Part shown: positions 63,812-64,000 of the stretch, in pieces
Position numbering within the stretch: position 1 is the stretch's first letter
Layout of the letters: each line of letters starts with the position of its first letter
DNA from: Pseudolabrys sp.
GTDB lineage: Bacteria; Pseudomonadota; Alphaproteobacteria; Rhizobiales; Xanthobacteraceae
DNA length: 64,000 bases
Direction: 5' to 3'
NCBI GenBank assembly: GCA_022841665.1
Contig: JALHRB010000003.1
Coordinates: 124,001-188,000, forward strand
The notes under the pieces: generated by a model
The model's input: the letters and a program-made list of their open reading frames with translations, nothing else
The model's database searches: none
What the model was told of the DNA's origin: nothing
Program-made: the position numbers and the translations under genes

Positions 63812-64000
63812 CTACCGCGCGCTGGCCTTGATGGCGGCTTCGGCGGCGGCGACGGCGTCGGGCGTGCCGACGTGCATCCACAGGCCTTCCAGCCGCAGGC
63901 CATGCAGGCGGCCCTGCGCCGTGGCGCGGTCGAACAGGTCGGTGAGCGCGAACTCGCCTTGCGGCGCGTCCGCGAACAGCGCGTGCGACAGGATCGCCGC
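63812..64000 (-). CDS. MurU/ManC-like nucleotidyltransferase, 5' end outside window
   Basis: Only the last 62 residues are present, reading AAILSHALFADAPQGEFALT with the conserved DLFDRA and LEGLWMHVGTPDAVAAAEAA following. The LTDLF and W.HVGTP blocks are typical of the C-terminal part of sugar-phosphate nucleotidyltransferases. In alphaproteobacteria the gene next to addB is usually of the MurU type, paired with the AmgK sugar kinase in peptidoglycan recycling. That specific role is inferred from position. Confidence 0.8.
   Translation of the reverse strand, partial: AAILSHALFADAPQGEFALTDLFDRATAQGRLHGLRLEGLWMHVGTPDAVAAAEAAIKASAR

Overview
The window is a GC-rich chromosomal segment of an alphaproteobacterium of the order Hyphomicrobiales (Rhizobiales), most likely near the Bradyrhizobiaceae/Xanthobacteraceae. 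This placement is an inference from gene content and order: rpoN next to the Lpt genes and ptsN, an addB-addA-trxA block, trpFBA followed at a distance by accD-folC, a class II aroA, a DUF1150/Hsp20 pair, an FYDLN-acid protein and many Rhizobiales-type intergenic palindromes. No rRNA, prophage, classical insertion sequence or CRISPR array was seen. Two tRNA genes are present (Leu-CAG and Ala-GGC).

Layout. 1-8.6 kb: end of a phospholipid methyltransferase-like gene, an FMN reductase, pyrF, a DUF1330 gene, dapB, gpmI, a glycine-zipper secreted protein, an AraC-MGMT fusion, an unknown two-gene operon, a DUF2244 gene and nth. 8.6-12.5 kb: a membrane protein, a YiiX-like papain-fold protein, a Tat-exported amine oxidase and a DPH6-like ATPase. 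12.6-18.6 kb: translation genes pheT, a DUF559 nuclease, pheS, rplT, rpmI and infC. 18.8-26.3 kb: two GT4 glycosyltransferases, a hydrolase, queG, an FzlA-like protein, uppP and an NDUFA9-like protein. 26.4-32.7 kb: tRNA-Leu, an RNase D-like gene, lptC-lptA-lptB, rpoN, a shortened hpf and ptsN. 32.9-41.6 kb: DUF1150 and Hsp20, an enolase-superfamily enzyme, a SleB hydrolase, a gamma-resorcylate decarboxylase-like enzyme, tRNA-Ala, FYDLN protein, aroA, cfa and cmk. 41.8-48.9 kb: rpsA, sppA, ihfB, a GIY-YIG nuclease, lapA-like, trpF-trpB-trpA. 48.9-53.1 kb: a catabolic block (solute-binding protein, Rieske oxygenase, dihydrodiol dehydrogenase-like enzyme, MarR regulator) lying between trpA and accD. 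53.2-64 kb: accD, folC, a LigC-type ligase, trxA, addA, addB and the end of a MurU-like nucleotidyltransferase.

How it fits together. Most of the window is housekeeping: translation, lipopolysaccharide export and its sigma-54/PTS-Ntr neighbours, envelope recycling, tryptophan and fatty-acid precursor synthesis, and recombination repair. Superimposed on it are dispersed palindromic repeats of several families. They sit in almost every wider gap, including between genes of one operon.

The most striking pattern is that two unrelated small nuclease genes, a DUF559 protein between pheS and pheT and a GIY-YIG protein between ihfB and lapA, are each bounded by inverted copies of such repeats. The GIY-YIG unit ends in the same 13-bp termini (one differing position) as a gene-less 136-bp element between addB and addA. 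This resembles an autonomous/non-autonomous pair like RAYT/REPIN, but with different nucleases. Other points of interest are the MarR-linked aromatic-degradation block with a perfect 18-bp palindrome, a ROSE-like hairpin before hsp20, an hpf lacking its C-terminal domain, and an ATT start for infC.
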